From: Cristatella mucedo
Taxonomy: Eukaryota > Bryozoa > Phylactolaemata > Cristatellidae
Reading direction: 5' to 3'
NCBI GenBank assembly: GCA_009760855.2
Contig: WPIO01000042.1
Location: 392,501-454,500, forward strand
Length of the DNA stretch: 62,000 nt
A program made the translations under genes and the position numbers. How positions within the stretch are numbered: the first letter of the stretch is position 1; every line of letters begins with the position of its first letter. The notes under the pieces are model-generated. The model was not told the origin of the DNA, did no database searches, and worked only from the letters and a program-made list of their open reading frames with translations. Shown here in pieces: positions 36,853 to 49,194 of this stretch.

Positions 36853-37252
36853 TACAAACCTTAAATCCTTTGGAGACCGTGCATTTAGCTCGTATGCTCC
36901 CACAGCCTGGAACTCCCTCCCAACCTGCATCAGAACATCCCCTGACCTGACCACATTTAAAAGAAACTTAAAAACATACCTATTTAGGACAGCATTTAGT
37001 GGGTCCTTGTGATTCGTCCTCGATGTGCTTATGCGTGCTGACACTGTTCATGCTGCCATTAACCACATTTGCATGCTGACCCAGTGCATGTAACCCCTAA
37101 CCATGTTATTCATTTTGTTTGTTTTTCAAGCATGATTTTACTTACTATTCTATTGCGTATCACTTTGCAGCAAATGTAAAGCGCCTAGAAAGAGATTGAG
37201 TTCTCTGAGGGCGCTTTATCAAGTGCAATATTATTATTATTATTATGATTAC
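36850..37252 (+). mobile_element. LINE-A 3' end inserted in gypsy pol
   Basis: Begins near TTACAAACCTTAAATCCTTT (NLKSFGD-equivalent) and continues through APTAWNSLP- and TFKRNLKTYLF-equivalent blocks. It ends with stem-loop AAAGCGCCTAGAAAGAGATT...AGGGCGCTTTATC and (ATT)n. Confidence 0.9.
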
Positions 37253-39630
37253 AGTGAACGCTATCCAATGGTTGTATTGCACTTCCATAACTTCACTTGC
37301 TCTAGGTCTACCAGAAGTAAGACATTACACTACAATATCCCATAAAAGCGTGGTTATCGAAATTCCGATTCTCAGTCACTTATTGGAATGCCATCGGCGT
37401 CGGCAACAGCGTACCTGCCGAATTGCCGCCTGATGTTGAGTGAGCCTGCTGCGTCTGCTATTGTAATTAGTGCCGCAGCATCGGCCACGAATGTATGCCC
37501 CACCTGCAGCAGGTGGTTGGGCAATTGACTCGGGCGCAGCGTCCGGCCTTTGATGTAAGGATGTGGTCAGCCACGGATGCACTCCTCCTTCTGCGGTGAG
37601 TCAGCCAGCTCATATATGTACCCGCTAAGGGAATACAGATTGATCCTCGTTCAGCGGCTCGCGTCCGAGCTGTGTCTCCGTGAGATCAGAAGAACAGCCG
37701 ACGGAGCCACTGTAATACAACAATCCATCGACGGCTGAGCTGCGTGCTGCACAGCTAGCAGAAGCTACCGTTTATAGCCGTTTACAGAGTCCGCCATGCC
37801 AGCGCTAGCTTCTGCGGACCCACGAATTAGTCCAGCTGCGAGATGGGATTTTTAAAACACAACTTCGCCCAGCCTCGTCCGAGCGTGGCCTTCTCTGGCG
37901 ATATCAGCTTCGCCCTTGCTCAGATGACCTCCTGGCATTAACCATGCCGGCGTCTATGCATCGGGATGTTCTTCCGTGCTAGAACGATAGACTAGGTACT
38001 GGTCACCAAGGATTGACTAGTACATTAGACTATCTGGAAGGTACATAAGTGTCCGGACTGGGGTGGCATAGCAAGCCGAAAATGCAAGCTTGTTCGGCCT
38101 ATACGCCGATTTGAGTCTTCAGCATTCCGACTGGGTAGCCCAGGGAGATTTTAGTCCTTGACCTTGAACTGAAGCTTCGAAGACGTTTTCGAATGGATGA
38201 AATTAACAGCTTTTCTTTCAGGACTAATTAAAGAAATAGTGCTTAGTCAATCAGTAGAAGCAGTAGGCTTGATACCTTGATGCAAATAACCACCAGGTTT
38301 GGGTGTCTGAGATTCCGGGGCTCTGACCGAAAAACTACAGACAAAAGTGAATCGGTTGGTTCCCAGACTTTGTCTCAACTTCGGCATAATAAGAATGCGT
38401 AACACGACACCGTCCAGGTTGCGGTTGAGAACGTGAATTTGATACTGATAACAATACTATGCACCACGTGTGAGCATACAACAGTCGGCGAATGGACATG
38501 CTGCCGCTGTCACTGCCATCGTTTAGAGCGGCTATTCACAGCACAGCATGCTACCGCCCATTGGAGGCTCATGCTTGCACAACCGCCTTCGCTCTACTGC
38601 ATCCATGTAAGTGAAACAGAAAGACTGTTTTCGAACGCTTAGTAGGATGGTTAGAAGTAAGATCTAGTTCTAGAGTTCACGTTAACAGTGATAATACAAT
38701 TGTTTAGCGAAATCAGAGAAGTTAATCTTTTTCCAGGCACTTGGCATATTTTGCTAAGGAAGTTGTGAGAAGTTGAGAGTTCTAGTTCTAGGCAAATTAG
38801 AACTAGTCAGATAGAACTGCAATTTTCACTGAACTACTGTAAGTCGTTGATATACGTATGGCACGGTACTCAACTGCCTGCGACATTGAAGACCATGCGA
38901 TCTGTTATTAGATCGCGGAAATTCCGTATTGCTTATGGTTTCAATATCCATAGACGAGCCTGCATCTCGGCGGAGCTGGAAAATCGAACATGCCGTAGGC
39001 GCCGTCAAATCCCGCATGACAAACTAGGCTGGTCGAATGAAACTGGTGCACGCGGCCAAACCATCTTCGCATTCTAAGGATCACTCCTTTTCCGCGTCCG
39101 ACATTTGTATAGCCAGGCGATGTAAGTGCAGCCGTCAGGATTGCTGCTGATTCCTAATGAGCTGCTTTTAGCCGCTACACTCGCAGTAGAGATTGTGAGA
39201 ACCGTTAGCGAAAAGGAAATTCACCCAGAAGACTCGTTGGCAGTGGAATTCCGCCATGCTGAGGGTACCGAAGACGAGGCCTCCCTGGTTTTGCCAGACC
39301 TGCATGTACCAGCCATTGTGCAAGAATCGGTTCAAATTGCTGCCACGCCTAGGCCAGCTACGAACTGATGATACCACACACTGGGCGCAAGGGTTGTGCT
39401 ATCTCCTATCTGTCAATCAGGGGAAGCACGATCCAAAGCACGGAGCTCGACGGTCGAAGGGCTCACATAATGGGTTCATTCGTTGAGCGGCGGCTGCACG
39501 CGATGTCCAGTTCTGCAGCTGCCAGCAAGTCCGGAAAAATGGCGGCAGATTCGCCGCCAACCTTTAATTAGCTCTCCGGGTACCCGAAGCCAGCTACGAA
39601 GAGTGTCGCTGAAAATTAGCATTCGATGCC
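37253..39630. other. Long intergenic stretch, no gene recognised
   Basis: Frames of up to about 80 codons (for example 38847-39077 and 39126-39368) contain no domain I can name. Since gypsy pol lies upstream, the stretch could hold its decayed integrase/3' part, but I could not identify HHCC or DDE blocks. Confidence 0.4.
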
Positions 39631-39780
39631 GAGCTGGTTTGGTCCAGCGGTTAAGGTGCTCGCCCCGACCAAGGTCTAGCTGAGGTCGTGGGCTCTAGCC
39701 CCCAGGGATATGTGAAGCGCCTGAATAGAGATTACGTTCTCTTGGGGCGCTATATAAATGAATTTTATTTATTTATTTTA
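39631..39780 (+). mobile_element. SINE-A, full length
   Basis: Head GAGCTGGTTTGGTCCAGCGG, B-box-like GTGGGCTCTAGCCC, tail GTGAAGCGCCTGAATAGAGAT...GGGGCGCTATATAAATGAAT, ending in (TTTA)n. Confidence 0.92.
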
Positions 39781-40150
<370 letters not shown>

Positions 40151-40364
40151 CGCTCAGCGGTGTACAAAAAATCTAGAGGATTATAAAGCCAGCTCGAATG
40201 GAGATATGCATCTAACTATTCAAATCATGCGGGCTGTCAACTGTCAAGTCAACTGACAAGTTTCCTTTCCATCATTCGCAGAGTGCTTAGATAGAGAATT
40301 TAGGTTACTTCGGGGGCTAAGCCAACGTTTTGCGATTACGGGGTCGTAATTATTACTATTACCT

Positions 40365-40535
40365 CTACAATAATAATAATGCACTTGATTAAGGGCCCTC
40401 AGAGAACTCAATCTCTTTCTAGGCGCTTTACATTTGCTGCAAAGGCAACATAGTCGAGTGGTGAGTGGTATCATGCTCGATAAGCAACATGAATAACATG
40501 GTTAGGGGTGACAAGCACAGGGTCAGCATGCGGAT
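40365..40535 (-). mobile_element. LINE-A solo 3' tail
   Basis: Reverse complement of the terminal stem-loop (GGGCCCTCAGAGAACTCAAT...TTTCTAGGCGCTTTACATTT) plus the 3' UTR words GGTTAGGGGTGACAAGCACA. Confidence 0.85.
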
Positions 40536-40939
40536 CTATCCCTTCGCAACGTGTACGAGCGGCCACGCGAGAGGCGAGGCACGCATAGGTGTGCGAGCGT
40601 CGCCTCAGAGTTGCGAGTTATTTGCCTGGTTATTTCGGCCCGCGGCTTCCCCGTAGGATCCAAAGTTAATGACCTTGCCAAGCATTCCGAATACTTTGAA
40701 GTGCTAGCGGTTCTATGAGCCGCGTGCATTGCAGGCTGTTGAGCACTTTACGGATCGCTACCGGCTGCAGCATCCGGCACAGCTCGTACCTGTAGAAGAT
40801 ATCGCCTCGGAGGCGGCGTGCTCTTACCAGCGTCTGCTCTACCGGGTTTAGGGCATCGGGGTCGCGGAGTCAAGGACAATTTGAATTCGTGGCATCATGG
40901 ACTTCCGGGTTTCGATGTTTTGTAGCTGATGTCGTTTCG

Positions 40940-41064
40940 AACGTGCTCTCGACCCGACCGAGGTCTGGCCGAAGTCGTGGGCTCGAACCCTGAGGCGTGT
41001 GCGAAGCATCTGAATAGAGGTTAATCTTTCTTTTGACGACGTACAAATAAATTAGATTGATATT
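40940..41064 (+). mobile_element. SINE-A, head-truncated and diverged
   Basis: Retains GACCGAGGTCTGGCCGAAGT, B-box-like GTGGGCTCGAACCC and a diverged tail (GCGAAGCATCTGAATAGAGG...ACAAATAAATTAG). The A-box arm is missing. Confidence 0.75.
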
Positions 41065-41935
41065 CATCGCGCTGCGCAGCTTTGAGGGAGCTCCAGCTTC
41101 CTAGTCTGTTAAGGCAAGCCCGTCCATGCCCACCCAAGAGGCCCTCTTCTTTCCTCCTCCTTCTCCTTCCTCTGGCTCGAACATTTATTCCCACATATCT
41201 GGAGCACTCTCAGCCAGCATTAGTGTTCTCGAGCTCTCTGACTCGCCCCAGACGAACGGCTCGGCCGCAGTCTAACCGATATGGGCCGGTAGGGGGGGGG
41301 GAATGTGCTGACGTAACGAGTTGACGTAGAAAAACACACACCGACGCCAGCTTTTACCTTTACGAGTAGGCGGAAAGCGAGAGGGGGAGTGCTCAGCGCT
41401 CAGTGTCCCCGCCGCTGAATGCGTTGGGTACGTATTGTGAGCGTTCGAGTGTTTCAAATTAGGTTCGTTGTAGCGCATTAGCTTTCGTTCAAAGCCGGGG
41501 CCGCGAGTCAGGAAAATTAGCCTGTTCCATCCGCGCTAGGCAGTGCGGACTGAGCAGGGCGGCGGATGGGTGACTAACGGTGGCGGTTCGCTGCTCGTTA
41601 ATCTTCCGCGAGCGGCCCGTGGACCCGCGGACTCGAGTATGCTCTTGAAGCAACTCTGGCGAGAGCTCTGCAATTCACTCGGTCGCAGGGGATTTGTTAT
41701 CTCACTCCTCGTTGGTATTGAAATGTACCGCCTTCGCATTCTCGACGGTTGTGGCGGCTTTCGCGTGGACAGCAGACACATGTGCTGACCCCGCGTGTGA
41801 GTGCGCGGCAAACGCATGCTGACCTGGTGCTGTGCCGCGTTTCCTGTTGCCCGGCCGTCGCTGTGTTTCGCTGCCGGTCGTGCCTGATTGGGCCGCTAAC
41901 ATTGCGTGCGGCGATAGGCCAGGTCGCTTGCGTAA

Positions 41936-41937
<2 letters not shown>
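41065..41937. other. Intergenic, no gene recognised
   Basis: GC-rich with short frames; a G-run at about 41290-41300. Confidence 0.4.

Positions 41938-42017
<80 letters not shown>
41938..42017. repeat. (CT)n microsatellite
   Basis: Pure CT dinucleotides. Confidence 0.97.
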
Positions 42018-42019
<2 letters not shown>

Positions 42020-42527
42020 GCTTTGCCGATTCGCGCGCGTGTACTGCGTTTCCCGCAGTGGTGCAGCGTCGATGTTGAATCTTCAGACGCTAAGTATGCA
42101 CGTACATAGGTTCGTGCCCCCCCCCCCCGCCCGTGGCTTCAGCATTACCAAACCCGGAGGCATTCAGCAGGCGTCTCTAGCGTGCACGTGAAACGATGCT
42201 CGCCGTAACTGATATTTTGCTTGACAATACTAAGCGACGGGTGTGACTGAATGCTTTGAGTCTCGAGCGCTTAGCTTCGGACTCGCGCGATTCGCCGTGA
42301 GCATCATGGATGCCGCGATTTGGATAGCCGCAAGTTTCGCCAGCTCATGTTCGGCAAAAGCACGCGGATTTTTTGGAACGTACAAAATAGTTCCGGATGC
42401 CTTGCGACCGCGTAGGTGATAATCGAAATTTGATTCGAATTTGGGATATGTATGGAGTTCAGTTGGCAGCTGATTGGACGTGCAATTTCTAGAAAGCTAG
42501 GCGTTTTCAATTTCAATTATGCTGATT
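42018..42527. other. Intergenic, no gene recognised
   Basis: A C-run at 42117-42128; otherwise nothing recognisable. Confidence 0.4.
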
Positions 42528-42595
42528 CAGCAAATGTAAAGTATTGTAAATTTAAAGTATACAAATGTATTGCTATTATTATTATTATTATCAAC
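42528..42595 (+). mobile_element. LINE-A tail scrap, eroded stem-loop
   Basis: CAGCAAATGTAAAGTATTGT followed by (ATT)n; the stem is largely lost. Confidence 0.45.
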
Positions 42596-42687
42596 TCCCG
42601 AGACCGAGGAGAGGTGTTCTTGGTTCCTCTACACTATCGATGCGATATGTGTGCCTTACGTTAGTGGTGAACGGTGGGTAAGCACAA

Positions 42688-42880
42688 TGATAATAATAAT
42701 GCATTTGATATAGCACCCTCAGAGAACTCAATCTCTTTCTGGGCACTTTGCATTTCCTGCAAAGGAAGCATGATCGAATGGTTAGTAGCAGCAAGCTCAA
42801 TGACAACAAGCATAGAATGATTAGGGGTGATATGCACAGGGTCAGCATGCAAATATGGTTAGCGGCAGCATGCACACAGC
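42688..42880 (-). mobile_element. LINE-A solo 3' tail
   Basis: (AAT)n, then AGCACCCTCAGAGAACTCAA...TTTCTGGGCACTTTGCATTT and 3' UTR words such as GATTAGGGGTGATATGCACA. Confidence 0.85.
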
Positions 42881-43879
42881 ATGTCAGCAAGCAGGCAGCT
42901 GTCGGTGTAGCGGTGTGCGCATTTTGCTCTGGTTGCCGACCCACGACGAGGGACATGTCGAGTCTCAGGCCTCCAGTTTGCTTAGGTGTGTCAAATACTC
43001 GAAGCCGTGTAGGCATCTGTGCTGTTTATAGTTGGCCACGTACGTGTTTTTTTATGCTGTTTATTGTTCGGATTCTTGCCTTTGCTGCGAAATGTGCTGT
43101 TTGTCACTCTGGCATATCTCGAGATTTGGCTATGATGTTCAAGTGAAATATCATTGCATTTGTGTGGTTACCAATGCAACTGACAAAGGCAGCAGAGCCC
43201 GCATGTGCATGCCTGCCTGCTGCCGGATACAGTGGCTATGTAGCAAATCATTCTCGGCGCTGTGGTTTCGGGAAGGATACAGTCAGTCCGGCCACCCGTA
43301 GTATGGCATGCCTATGATGTATTCAGTAGTACCCAGCATTTACTACTGGTACCAATATATGGGGCCTCAGTGACCAAGCGGTTGGCTTGGGGTCGCACAC
43401 GTGCACGCCAACCGGAGCTTAGTCACACCCACATGACTTTGTGGGGTTACTGACGGAGATACATTACATTACCTAGCAATCATTATGCCTCTATGCCAGG
43501 CTTCGTTGGCATTGCAAAGGTGTCTGTTGTTTGGGCACCTGGTGCTTTGGTCTCACTGCACTAAACTAGTTCAACTATACACGGCCGTGTCTCTGCCTGA
43601 GCTTGGCTGACAAACGCGATTTGCTTGCTGTCCGATTTACTGTTCAGTGCTTGGCTAAGGTCACGGATTAAATTAAATGAACAGAAGGCGACTGAAAGCA
43701 AGTGAAAAGCATTCGGTCGGCCAGCTAAAGTGTTGCACGTTCAAGAGCACTTAAGCTTTAGTGCATTTCTTAGATGTTGTTTTATACTTGAGTCTTTCTG
43801 CTCTTTTTTTTTACTTGAAACTTTCCGCCACTGCATCCTCAAGAGATAGCTGCAATCTTGCAAGGATGAAAATTAGATT
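42881..43879. other. Intergenic, one tRNA-like scrap
   Basis: GGGCCTCAGTGACCAAGCGG near 43363 resembles a tRNA 5' arm, but no matching T-arm was found. No gene recognised. Confidence 0.4.
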
Positions 43880-44032
43880 GAGCTGGTTTGGTCCAGCGCC
43901 TAAGGTGTTCACCCCTACCAAGATCTGGCTGAGGTCGTGGGCTCGAGCCCCGAGGCATATGTGAAGCACCTGAGTAGTGATTAAGTTCTCTTGGGGCGCT
44001 ATGTAAATGAATTATATTTTTATATTTTTAGA
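43880..44032 (+). mobile_element. SINE-A, full length
   Basis: Head GAGCTGGTTTGGTCCAGCGC, B-box-like GTGGGCTCGAGCCC, tail GTGAAGCACCTGAGTAGTGAT...GGGGCGCTATGTAAATGAAT, ending in (ATTTT)n. Confidence 0.9.
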
Positions 44033-45449
44033 TTCTAGTCTGAACAGCTAGTTGCATTTCTTGTAAGATTTTAGTCGTGTCGAGTGAGTAGCTGTATAAT
44101 GTCTCAACAATTAGCAAAGGCACCAAACTTTAGGATGCAGTGCTTATTCTGACTCTGCCCATCCACATCGAAGCTCTTTTCACTTTCTAGAGATCACTTC
44201 TTGTTACTTTCATTTAATTCGAGGACCATTGCTGCCATTAAATCCACAGGGTTGTCAATTGCAATGTGCACACTGTTTGTCCAAAGTTAAAAGCTTGAAT
44301 CCTGCCACACGCTCCGAATCGGCACTGAAGTCTGAGCACTACCCTCTGTGAAGGTAGGTGGCTGCAGCTCGCCCCGAGCAGGGGGGGGGGCAGGGAGGGA
44401 GGGAGGAGGAGGAAGGCGTCTCTGTTCGTGCTGGGCGTGCCCCTGCGCTGTGATTTGTCGACGTCCTCCTGCTGATCTTTAATCTGGCATCTGCCGTTAT
44501 CGGTTCACACACTGTGGGTCCGGTTGCTGCACAGGTTCAAGGGCACTCACGTGCACGGGCAGAAGTGTGCCGGTGCGCCGGTGCTGGTGCACCCACACGC
44601 TGGCACAAAAGCAATTGTATGCCGCGATGGCGCCCGTGGGCTTTCGGTTGTGCTCACACTTCGGGCATGCTAGCATGTGTGAAAGCAGATCTCGAGGCTG
44701 CTTTTGACAAGGGAGCCTGCATAGGCGTTGAGCTCTGTAATATTTATTGAGGGCAGGGGGCCCTAGTGAGAACCCCTGACGTGCGGCTGCCCGAGCTCTT
44801 CCTGTAAATGGTGATCCTTAAAAAAGTGACCCTTCAAGGGCCATGGCGACAGCATCCTGCTGCTGCCTTTGTGTAACACAAGGAGCTGCTTCCTGGTAAA
44901 AGGGTAATCGTTGGCCCAACGATGGCTCCTGGATGTGCTCTCAGCAACAAAGGATGGGGGTGGTGGGGGGAGGCAAGCAGCTTCATCCGGAGGGTGTGGT
45001 AACGTGGTCTATCGGCTTGGCTCCAGCTGAAGAGTGTTGTTACTGACCGAAACATAGGCATTTTTCTTACGAGTAAATGGTTGAGTGCCCGTGCAAGCCG
45101 GGTGAGTCTACGTGTGATTACGTGCACACTTGCAGCAGCCATCTTAGTTAGTCCTGGGGGTGGTAATCTGAATCCGTGCACGGTCATTGTTAAGCTGACT
45201 TTACACGGCCGACCGTCGACTTTAAGGCCGATTTTTGCTACTGCATCGAAAGATCTACAGGGTGGTGGGGGAGGGGGTTGGCAAGCCTAGTTGACCCACT
45301 CATAGAATATAATTGGCAAAGTAGGCCGACCGATATCTTGGGCACAGGCCCACCCATAAAGTGAAAGGCAATGGTCTCCGGTTGGATGTCGGAGTTCACG
45401 GCTAGCACGTGTAAATGCACTTTTGTGTATAGCACGTGTAAATACACTT
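44033..45449. other. Intergenic, no gene recognised
   Basis: A purine-rich G/A tract at about 44378-44420. Open frames lack recognised domains. Confidence 0.4.
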
Positions 45450-45610
45450 TAGCATATTTAGACGTGCTGAAACTGTGCATGTTAGTATCACCAGTCAGTT
45501 CATGTGCTTTCCTCCTTTTCCAGAATTGTAAAATGCCCAGACGTCGATTTAGTTCTCCCAACGTGGTGTTCAAATGCCTTGTTTTTATTATCATTGTTTT
45601 ATTATCGTCT
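45450..45610 (+). mobile_element. LINE-A 3' tail, old
   Basis: GACGTGCTGAAACTGTGCATG, then a degraded stem-loop (AAATGCCCAGACGTCGATTT...) and an AT-rich end. Confidence 0.5.
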
Positions 45611-47383
45611 GCTAGTAAAGGCTCATGAGTAGTTGAGGCAGTGCCATGTATGTGGTGTATTATGCTGAAGTACTCTTGCTCGACCTTGTCGGCGTGCGAG
45701 TCTTGGTATGGAGGGGGAGTATATTGCTGTAGCCAAAGGTGGAGCCAGAATTTTCATCTTGGGGCAGGAAAGACTTGCAATTTTTTTATGTAGGGGGCCA
45801 GGCCCAAACGAACGGTTTTACAAAAGGTAAAAGATCCAAAAGCAGTGAAGAAATATAGCACCTATTCGACACCAACTTGGCAGTTGCTGATCGAGTGGAA
45901 ATAGGACATATTGTTGTCGTTGGTGATGGTTGGGGGCAGGGTCGGTGCCTGCTATATATGGCAGGGGGAGTAGATGCCCCTTCCATGTCCTCTTGGCACC
46001 ACACCCCCGAAGTGGCCACGGCTTTCACTGTATTGCCGAAGCTTTCGAAGACACCTCGTGTCTCCCCTCGAAATCATCTGGTACCGAAGTTGGTTGAGCA
46101 GATCCCTCTACCACCAGGGCTTGCCGATGTGCATCATAGGTTGCTCAGGTTATTACAATACTCAGAAGCATACTAGCACTCGCATTTTACCACCTTTTCT
46201 TTCATTGAGAGCGTTTGGTTGAGAGTTCACCTAAGTCAGCCATCAGACTTTCTCTATGTTGGCCACGTGACCGCCCTAATTAGTGAGATGGTCGACCTCA
46301 CTAAGGAGGATGTCGGCCGTGTAGACCCACTTAGCAGCAAGTGATTTTTACAGGTGCTGCTAGCTGCTCGAATTGAGCCTACCCGAGCCACCATTCCATC
46401 ACTCGCCATGCCATTGCATTTATCAGTCTGATCGCAAATCTCATCTGCTCCCCTCATCCCTGAGCTTACCAAGGTTGACGTGGAATCTCTTGAGCCAGCA
46501 GTTCACTGATTGGGTCTTGGTTGTGGTACCAACTGGCAGTTCCCACAACAGCTGCTATAGCAGTCGGCTTGGTTTGCAAATTTGCAGGCCCTTGACTAAC
46601 TTGACCAGTTGATGCAGTGCACTTAAAAACTCTGCCTGTCCTCGAGTTGGTTTAACTCTCCTTTTTTGTTTGCGAGTTGGCCAGTTCAACTCTCGAAGAC
46701 ACCACGGCCTAACATTCTTTATTTTTTTCTGTATGGCTCGGCTTTTCGATGTTTATTTATGCATATCAAGCAGCCGGTTCTGCCCAAGTTTTCTATGGAT
46801 TTAAAGAAATGTCGGTGTGTAAGAGAGTATCGGCAGCAGTGTCGGATGTTCTGATAACTCTTGTAGGCATGTGACACGAACCGGCTGGATGCAAGCCAGG
46901 ACATATCTTCCTCTCCTGCCCCCTTCCTCCCCCTGCTTCCCCCTCCTCCCCCCTGCTTCCCCTTCCTCCCCCCTGCTTCCCCTTCCTCCCGCCTGCTTCC
47001 CCCTCCTCCCCCTGCTTCCCCCTCCTCCTGCTCCCCCTTCCTCCTGCTGCTCCCCCTGCTCCCCCTTCCTCCCCCTGCTCACTCTTCCTCCCTCGGGTGT
47101 CCACTTGGGGCGCCGGCGCTAGTGTCGCACATCCGTCGTCTGCTGCATTACTGTCGACGAGGAGTAATAGTTCAGGTGCTTCGGGTCGGCTTGTGGTGGC
47201 TGCTTTTCTTGCTCGAGCTACGTGGCCATCTGGCGTCTGAGGAAGTCTTGGGAAGTGTGCCGGATCGAGAAGAGCAGAGCCTCGTTTGACTTATTATGCT
47301 TAGCACTTTACTCACTATTGCTGCCTTAGCTTAGTCTTTCGAGCACCTCTGACCGAACAGTTGAGTTGCTGCTAAAAAAAAAA
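45611..47383. other. Intergenic, includes a pyrimidine minisatellite
   Basis: No gene recognised. The only structured part is the C/T-rich array at 46908-47092. Confidence 0.45.
46908..47092. repeat. Pyrimidine-rich minisatellite (CCCCTTCCTCCCCCTGCTT-like)
   Basis: About ten imperfect copies of an 11-20 bp C/T unit with periodic TGCT. The matching Gly/Glu/Arg and Pro/Leu frames are repeat translations. Confidence 0.9.
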
Positions 47384-47525
47384 TATAATTCATTTGTATA
47401 TCTGTATATAAAAAATATATTTATTTGCCCATAGAGTAACTAATCTCAATTCAGGCGATTCACAAATGCACGGAGCTCGAGCCCACGACATCGGCCAGAC
47501 CTTGGTCGGGGCGAGCACCTTAAGT
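47384..47525 (-). mobile_element. SINE-A, near full length
   Basis: Reverse complement of the SINE-A tail (AATTCATTTGTATATCTGTA, ATAGAGTAACTAATCTCAAT) and head (GCTCGAGCCCACGACATCGG, GTCGGGGCGAGCACCTTAA). The tail carries a small AT insertion (about 47400-47425). Confidence 0.78.
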
Positions 47526-48304
47526 TGGCTGTCGGATGGCCCGTTTGTGTGAGGTTATTATTCTCGAAGCCCCCCCCCCTTTTGACATCAGATAGGATCG
47601 AGGCTCGTGCAATGAATCTTCACGGAGATCTTCTGCCATTTCCCTACGTCCGGTTGCTGCACAGAGGCCGTCTCGGCATTAGTGCCAAATGGCACAACGA
47701 ATCGCTCGATTTATGTAATCGTATTTATGTAGCCGAAGCCTCGCCCAGCCTGGGTGACTGCATGCCGAGTCCCCCCTCGACGCTGGCTGGTGTAATATTG
47801 GCCGGCCATTGCTAGCAAGGCTCAAACTCACGGTGACTTGGAGACTCATCGTGCCGAGCAATTTCGAGCCGTGATTGCTGCCCTCCCCAGGGAATAGTGG
47901 CTGGACCTTAGGAAGTGATCCAAGAATTATGGAGAGAAGGAAGAGGAGAGAAGGAGAGATAAATCAGTCGGACGCGGCCGGGCTGTGCTTGCTCGTGGGT
48001 CGGTCTGCCTGTCTGCCAGCCATGCTAGCTGTCTGTCTGGCGGGCGGCCAGGCGGCCATTGTAGGGTATGTGCTCACTGTCGCCTCAGCAATCTCGGTTT
48101 CCCGCCTCGCTGCGAAGCATCTGCTGGAGCAGGCTCCTCCCCGAGCTCGGTATCCCCGAAGCCCACCGAAGCCATTGAACATTGAACCACCATTAAACGT
48201 TTGCGTGTCTTAGCTGCTGCTTGTCGTGACGCCGACGCTGCCCCGACTCAGCCCCATCTAGAGCAGATGATGAAGCAGTCAGGGCCGGCGCTGCATCGTT
48301 GCAG
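47526..48304. other. Upstream region of the CLCN-like gene, possible promoter/5' UTR
   Basis: GC-rich from about 47960. No TATA box or known element can be assigned with confidence. TCGTTGCAG ending at 48304 looks like a splice acceptor, so a non-coding first exon may lie further upstream. Confidence 0.35.
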
Positions 48305-48308
48305 GTCC

Positions 48309-48365
48309 ATGGATGACAGTGCGTCGAGCGCCTACATATGTCAGAGACTGACGCGCTGCTGCTAG
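48309..48365 (+). promoter_or_regulatory. Possible upstream ORF overlapping the CLCN start
   Basis: An ATG at 48309 opens 18 codons and stops at 48363-48365, overlapping the proposed main start (48338) in another frame. If transcribed it could lower initiation at the main ATG. Confidence 0.35.
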
Positions 48366-48509
48366 ACTACCTCATGGATGAGCAGAGCAAGTATGACACT
48401 GTGCGGCCGAGCGACGTGCAGCTTGCTGCCGTGCACGGAACAGCCTGCAACGGATCCGTCGACGACGAACTGCTGGACGTCGTGGCCGACGATCCGGGGC
48501 AAGCGCAGG
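48338..48509 (+). CDS. CLCN3/4/5-like: CLC chloride/proton exchanger, exon 1 (N-terminus)
   Basis: This proposed first coding exon gives 57 codons plus one base. The cytosolic N-terminus is acidic and holds DDELLD, an acidic-dileucine sorting motif similar in setting to the one near the N-terminus of vertebrate ClC-3. A second Leu-rich cluster (DALLLDYL) lies at the very start. The donor CAGG|GTAAGC leaves phase 1, exactly what exon 2 needs (it begins with the last two bases of a Gly codon). An in-frame TGA at 48314 makes ATG 48338 the first usable start in an unspliced 5' extension. The evidence is phase, motif and position, with no homology-rich segment, so this exon is less certain than the rest. 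A different first exon could be used in some transcripts. Confidence 0.68.
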
Positions 48510-48971
48510 GTAAGCTTCTCTGTCAGCTTCTTTGAGCCACGTGCCCTGACCACGTGCCTCCCAAACCAAGACCCAGACCCGGCACGTGGGCTCGCATCTT
48601 CACCTCAACTCCACCATGGCAGGTAGTGAAGTGCTTGCGACTGTTACACACACAATGAAGAGGCCAGTCGCCACGAATGTGCCGCGTGGCTGCGTGCCAG
48701 CCGGTCTCCGGATGAGCACGTGCACGTGCATGAGCCCCCAGCAGTCACATTATTGCAAGTGTTGCGTGCGGGATCGCCATATTTCAGGTCGTGCGAGTTG
48801 GTCTCAAGGCAAGTGTTCTCGTAAAGGAAAACCTTTCAGGTTGGGACGGAGGAGTGTGGGCTCACGTAGAGTGTGCATATGTTCGCAAGCAAGCGCCAGC
48901 AGGACAGCGATAGGGAGAGGTAATCACAAGTGGGCACGTCGCACCGAACTTGCGGTCTGCTGACGAGAAAC

Positions 48972-48978
<7 letters not shown>

Positions 48979-49055
<77 letters not shown>
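48979..49055. repeat. (GA)n microsatellite in intron 1
   Basis: GA dinucleotides with a GGGG interruption near 49003-49007. Confidence 0.97.
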
Positions 49056-49056
<1 letters not shown>

Positions 49057-49194
49057 AGGAGTCGTGAAGGAGGAATCAGCCGTTCCCCGAGTGGATGGAT
49101 ATGACCTGACCAAAACTAGCCCCGCCATAACACCTTCCATTGTTGCCACAATAATGTAATACTAACTCCAGAAAGCCAAAAGGTTGAAGTGGGG

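Noticed and set aside
39126-39368. 80-codon acidic frame as a small gene
   Set aside because: No domain, no start context or splice evidence, and it sits in repeat-rich sequence; could be gypsy debris.
46793-47104. Gly/Glu/Arg-rich protein frame on the minus strand
   Set aside because: Translation of the pyrimidine minisatellite.
47875-48213. 112-codon frame as an upstream CLCN exon
   Set aside because: No similarity to CLC N-termini, and no donor in phase with the 48305 acceptor could be supported.
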